From assembly GCA_029262855.1 (NCBI GenBank), contig JAJCYP010000109.1, positions 1-36,990 on the forward strand: a stretch of 36,990 nucleotides of DNA, given 5' to 3'. Shown here piece after piece: positions 34,159-36,990 of the stretch. The first letter of the stretch is position 1; the number at the start of each line of letters is the position of its first letter. This DNA is from Bacteroidota bacterium (GTDB lineage Bacteria > Bacteroidota > Rhodothermia > Rhodothermales > UBA10348). Position numbers and translations under genes: made by a program. Under the pieces are notes generated by a model. The model had not been told where the DNA came from and did no database searches. It was given only the letters and a program-made list of their open reading frames with translations.

Positions 34159-35760
34159 ATGAATTTCGAGACCATTGACTACCTTGTCTTCGGCGGCTAC
34201 GTGTCCCTGATTGTCTTCATGGGCCTCTGGGTTTCCCGCGAGAAAGAGGGCCATCAGAAGAACACCGAGGATTACTTCCTGGCCTCGAAATCGCTGCCAT
34301 GGTGGGCCATTGGAGCCTCGCTCATCGCCTCAAACATCTCTGCGGAGCAGTTCATTGGAATGTCCGGCTCCGGATTTCGCCTGGGGCTGGCAATCGCCAC
34401 ATACGAATGGATGGCAGCCATCACGCTGCTCATTGTGGCGTATTTCTTCCTTCCGATCTACCTGAAGAAGGGCATCTTCACGATGCCGCAGTTTCTGGAG
34501 GTTCGCTACGATGCTCGTGTGCGGACCGTTCTGGCCGTTTTCTGGCTCCTGGTCTACGTCTTCGTCAACCTGACGTCGGTCCTGTATCTGGGGGCTCTGG
34601 CCATGGAGGGCATCATGGGCGTACCACTCTGGTGGGGGGTCTTCGGACTGGCAACCTTCGCCGGCGTGTACTCGGTGTACGGCGGACTCAAGGCGGTGGC
34701 ATGGACCGACGTCGTGCAGGTGATATTCCTCATTGGCGGAGGACTGCTCACCACCTATCTCGCTCTCGACGCCTTTTCCGGAGGAGAAGGGGCGTTTGCC
34801 GGTATGTCCAGACTCCTCGGCGAGGCGGGCGATCGTTTCAACATGATTCTCTTCCAGGGAGAGCTCATGTTCACGGACGACGGCGGACAACTACAGGATG
34901 CCTACGACCTGCTCCCCGGCCTTTCAGTCCTCCTGGGTGGAATGTGGATTGCCAACCTGTTCTACTGGGGTTGCAACCAGTACATCATTCAACGCGCGCT
35001 GGCTGCCAAGGACCTCAAGGAAGCTCAGCGAGGCGTGGCCTTTGCTGGCTACCTGAAGCTCGTCCTCCCACTGATCGTGGTCATTCCCGGCATCGTGGCC
35101 TACGCCTTGGACGCCCCCATCACCCGGGGTGACGAAGCCTATCCCTGGCTCCTGAATACCTACGTGGGCCCGGGGCTCAAGGGCCTGACGTTCGCCGCCC
35201 TCATTGCGGCCATCGTGTCTTCCCTCGCGTCGATGATGAACTCGACCGCGACCATCTTCACGATGGATCTGTATCGAAACTATGTCAAGAAGGATGCCAG
35301 CGAGCGGCAACTGGTCAAGGTCGGACGGACAGCCGCAGCTATTTGTCTGGTGATCGCCGCATTGCTGGCACCCCAGTTGTCGGGCCTTGACCAGGTATTC
35401 CAGTATATCCAGGAATACACCGGGTTCGTGAGCCCCGGCGTGCTGGCCGTCTTCATGATGGGCCTCTTCTGGAAGAAATCAACGGCTAACGCAGCCCTCA
35501 CGACAGCCTTGCTCTCGATCCCCATCTCCGTGCTCATGAAGGTTTCGCTGCCCAGTCTGCCGTTTATCGACCGAATGGGCGTCGCATTCCTCGCCTCTGT
35601 TGCCCTGATCGTTCTGATGTCTTACTGGGAGAACAAGGGCAAAGATGACGATAAGGCCATCAAGCTCGGGCGTGGAATCCTGGAGACCGACCCGGTATTC
35701 GCAGGGGCGGCGTTCGGAATTATCGGCATTACGGCGGCGCTTTACGCCATTTTCTGGTAG
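34159..35760 (+). CDS. Sodium:solute symporter (SGLT-type sugar transporter)
   Basis: This 533-residue inner-membrane protein has about 14 hydrophobic segments and the SSS/SGLT family signature YSVYGGLKAVAWTDVVQ (near 172-188). Other family elements are TEDYFLASKSLPWWAIG at ~36-52, ASNISAEQFIGMSGSG near 57-72, and ASMMNSTATIF in the middle. It should import a sugar with sodium. The length fits SGLT-like bacterial transporters. The gene is divergent from susC and lies behind the operator copy, so it is probably coregulated with the lacI-pfkB-trehalase genes: outer-membrane uptake by SusCD, hydrolysis by trehalase, then glucose import here and phosphorylation inside. The substrate is inferred from this context. 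Confidence 0.92.
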   Translation: MNFETIDYLVFGGYVSLIVFMGLWVSREKEGHQKNTEDYFLASKSLPWWAIGASLIASNISAEQFIGMSGSGFRLGLAIATYEWMAAITLLIVAYFFLPIYLKKGIFTMPQFLEVRYDARVRTVLAVFWLLVYVFVNLTSVLYLGALAMEGIMGVPLWWGVFGLATFAGVYSVYGGLKAVAWTDVVQVIFLIGGGLLTTYLALDAFSGGEGAFAGMSRLLGEAGDRFNMILFQGELMFTDDGGQLQDAYDLLPGLSVLLGGMWIANLFYWGCNQYIIQRALAAKDLKEAQRGVAFAGYLKLVLPLIVVIPGIVAYALDAPITRGDEAYPWLLNTYVGPGLKGLTFAALIAAIVSSLASMMNSTATIFTMDLYRNYVKKDASERQLVKVGRTAAAICLVIAALLAPQLSGLDQVFQYIQEYTGFVSPGVLAVFMMGLFWKKSTANAALTTALLSIPISVLMKVSLPSLPFIDRMGVAFLASVALIVLMSYWENKGKDDDKAIKLGRGILETDPVFAGAAFGIIGITAALYAIFW

Positions 35761-36096
35761 AGATTCACATCAGCCTGGATGAAGGGATTCAAGCAGTAGA
35801 TCCGGACGATCGCCGGACCTGCGCCCCACCGAGCGGGCTAAAGATCTGGCCAGGGTGGACTCAGGTTTTCGGAACCAGAAGCCCTCGGATCCGGAGGGAG
35901 CTTCCGTGGATCTCATAAATCAGGGCTCGGGCCGCTCGTAAGCTGCGTTTTGTCATGTGGCACCTTCCTTGCCATCCGCAGCAGGGCCACCAGACAGATT
36001 ATTCTCGTCATGAAATCGAACACTCACCTCTGCCCACGCATAATGAAGGCCTCTGCGCTTCTCGTGGGAGTGATGATTTGTCTTGAGCCCACCAGC
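35761..36096. other. Stretch without a convincing gene after the symporter
   Basis: No T-tailed hairpin is seen. A short ORF from ATG 36043 has a signal-peptide-like start (MKASALLVGVMICL...ALAQ), but from about 36097 it overlaps the sensor fragment in another frame and ends at 36240. I read it as debris rather than a gene. Confidence 0.5.
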
Positions 36097-36276
36097 GCCC
36101 TAGCGCAGGTATCTGTGTCGGCCTGCTGCTCCAGGAAGTGCGCACCGCGGGCGCGCAGGCCGCGATTGATGGCGAGACCGGAGTTGACATTATTGACGAC
36201 TATCGAGGGGTACGGGTACTCAGCGCCCATCAGCCTCTGAAGATTCCAGGCCTGAGTTGGGCCCTGCTAACTAAGG
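36097..36276 (+). pseudogene. Fragment resembling a Cache sensor domain
   Basis: About 60 codons in an otherwise unstructured stretch read as VRTAGAQAAIDGETGVDII followed by DYRGVRVLSAHQPLKIPG and SWALLTK. This matches, from memory, the membrane-distal half of dCache-type domains of bacterial adenylate/guanylate cyclases and chemoreceptors (G-E-T-G...DYRG-V-x-V-L-S-A). The frame is closed upstream by TGA and the similarity stops exactly where the exbD stop begins, with no start codon, membrane segment or output domain. It is probably the leftover of a deleted sensor gene. Confidence in the family is moderate. Confidence 0.45.
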
Positions 36277-36681
36277 CCTGCGCCCCGCCCGTTCGCTGGC
36301 CATCTGCACTCTCAGGTTCAGTGCCTGCGCAATGCTCGCGACGGCCGCAAATTGGCCCACAGTCGCGTCCCGATCGGCTCGGACCAGCATCGCGGTCCGG
36401 TCGCCCACCGCATTTCGAATGGCATCCAACAGCGCCTCTCGAGGGACTCGATTCTGCTCCACGTAGAAATCGCCGTCCGACGTGATGGCAACGGCGACGT
36501 ACTGCGGATCGCTGGGGGCCTGCGTCTCGGTTTGGGGCAGGTTGACGCGAATCCCGAACTGTGGAATGAAGCTGGAGGTCAGCAGGAAGAAGATCAGTAG
36601 GAGCAGGACAATATCGGCCAGCCCCGCCTGGCTGAATGCCGTCAAAGGCTTTCGATCCGTGGAGAAGTCGATTCCCGCCAC
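36271..36681 (-). CDS. exbD: ExbD/TolR biopolymer transport protein
   Basis: The 136-residue protein has a short cytoplasmic N-terminus, one membrane helix (~22-38, ADIVLLLLIFFLLTSSF) carrying the proton-path aspartate D23, and a periplasmic domain of the ExbD/TolR fold (~45-136, RVNLPQTET; MLVRADRDATVGQFAAV). It works with ExbB to energise TonB or Tol-type processes across the envelope. It starts with GTG at 36681, sharing one base with the TAG stop of the upstream exbB-like gene (TAGTG), so the two are coupled. Whether it serves TonB or Tol cannot be decided here, though the abundance of TonB receptors in the window favours TonB. Confidence 0.9.
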   Translation of the reverse strand: MAGIDFSTDRKPLTAFSQAGLADIVLLLLIFFLLTSSFIPQFGIRVNLPQTETQAPSDPQYVAVAITSDGDFYVEQNRVPREALLDAIRNAVGDRTAMLVRADRDATVGQFAAVASIAQALNLRVQMASERAGRRP

Positions 36682-36990
36682 TAATTCACCCTCCGCGCCG
36701 GTGCCGGTGCCTGGAGGAGATCAATGAAGTCGGTGGCTGTCCGCTCCATGTCGTTGATCAGTCGGCGGATTCTGCCCAGGAGCAGGTTGTAGCAGAAGAG
36801 CGCGAGGATGCCGACCACAAGCCCGGCTGCCGTCGAAATCAGCGCCTCCCAGATGCCGCCGGCCAGTACGCTGGGGTTGACGTTGCCCTGCAGATTTTGA
36901 ATCTGCTGGAAGGCCTTAATCATGCCCGTTACCGTCCCGAGAAACCCGAGCATCGGAGAAATGCCAGCAATGCTTGCCAGCATATCCGTG
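36681..36990 (-). CDS. exbB: ExbB/TolQ/MotA proton channel protein, 5' end outside the window
   Basis: The last ~102 residues of an ExbB/TolQ family protein are present and run off the right edge. Visible are the conserved helix-3 region ([18 protein letters not shown]), the helix-4 region ([18 protein letters not shown]) with the family's G-x-x-x-A-L-x-T-T/A-A-x-G pattern, and an amphipathic cytoplasmic tail ([20 protein letters not shown]). It forms the pentameric channel around ExbD helices. The stop overlaps the exbD start by one base. Confidence 0.93.
   Translation of the reverse strand, partial: TDMLASIAGISPMLGFLGTVTGMIKAFQQIQNLQGNVNPSVLAGGIWEALISTAAGLVVGILALFCYNLLLGRIRRLINDMERTATDFIDLLQAPAPARRVN

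Overview
The window looks like a chromosome segment of a GC-rich, Bacteroidota-like bacterium, most plausibly of the Rhodothermales/Balneolales branch (inference). The grounds are a SusC/SusD pair, a TonB receptor followed by a DUF4249-like lipoprotein, type IX secretion (T9SS) C-terminal sorting domains, giant FG-GAP/ASPIC-UnbV lipoproteins, and few strong Shine-Dalgarno sites in a genome of about 60% GC. All functions are assigned from motifs read by eye; no database was searched.

Left part (1-9172), mostly housekeeping. It holds a truncated sialidase-like gene, a coupled pair (DUF1080 hydrolase and histidine phosphatase), tRNA-Asp and tRNA-Phe with clear terminators, a coiled-coil lipoprotein, NAD kinase, an FAD oxidoreductase coupled to a membrane polyferredoxin, and an intact comM/yifB.

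Middle scar region (9173-12926). The last ~490 bp of comM are repeated at 11728-12231. Between the copies lies an AT-rich insert with a T9SS-domain remnant and a plant-type LRR protein carrying its own T9SS domain. Beyond the second copy, fragments of two unrelated genes meet tail to tail. This looks like an integration or recombination hotspot at comM.

Sugar locus (12927-20884). A TonB receptor and DUF4249-like pair is followed by a decayed GH13 alpha-glucosidase, a LacI-type regulator, a PfkB sugar kinase and a lipid-anchored GH37 trehalase. An 18-bp palindrome lies in front of the lacI-type gene.

Outer-membrane locus (20980-35760). Read on the minus strand the order is susC, susD, a terminator, a lipoprotein that is only a TonB-receptor plug domain, two paralogous ~1100-residue beta-propeller/ASPIC lipoproteins, a small lipoprotein, and a second plug-only lipoprotein. 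A sodium/solute symporter is divergent from susC. The 16-bp core of the palindrome near the lacI-type gene recurs exactly in the susC/symporter intergenic region. This suggests one regulon covering outer-membrane uptake, inner-membrane uptake, trehalose hydrolysis and sugar phosphorylation. The plug-only lipoproteins bracketing the giant propeller lipoproteins are the best candidate here for a poorly described system.

Right edge (35761-36990). A sensor (Cache-like) fragment abuts exbD and a partial exbB, the energy-transducing partners of TonB-type transport.
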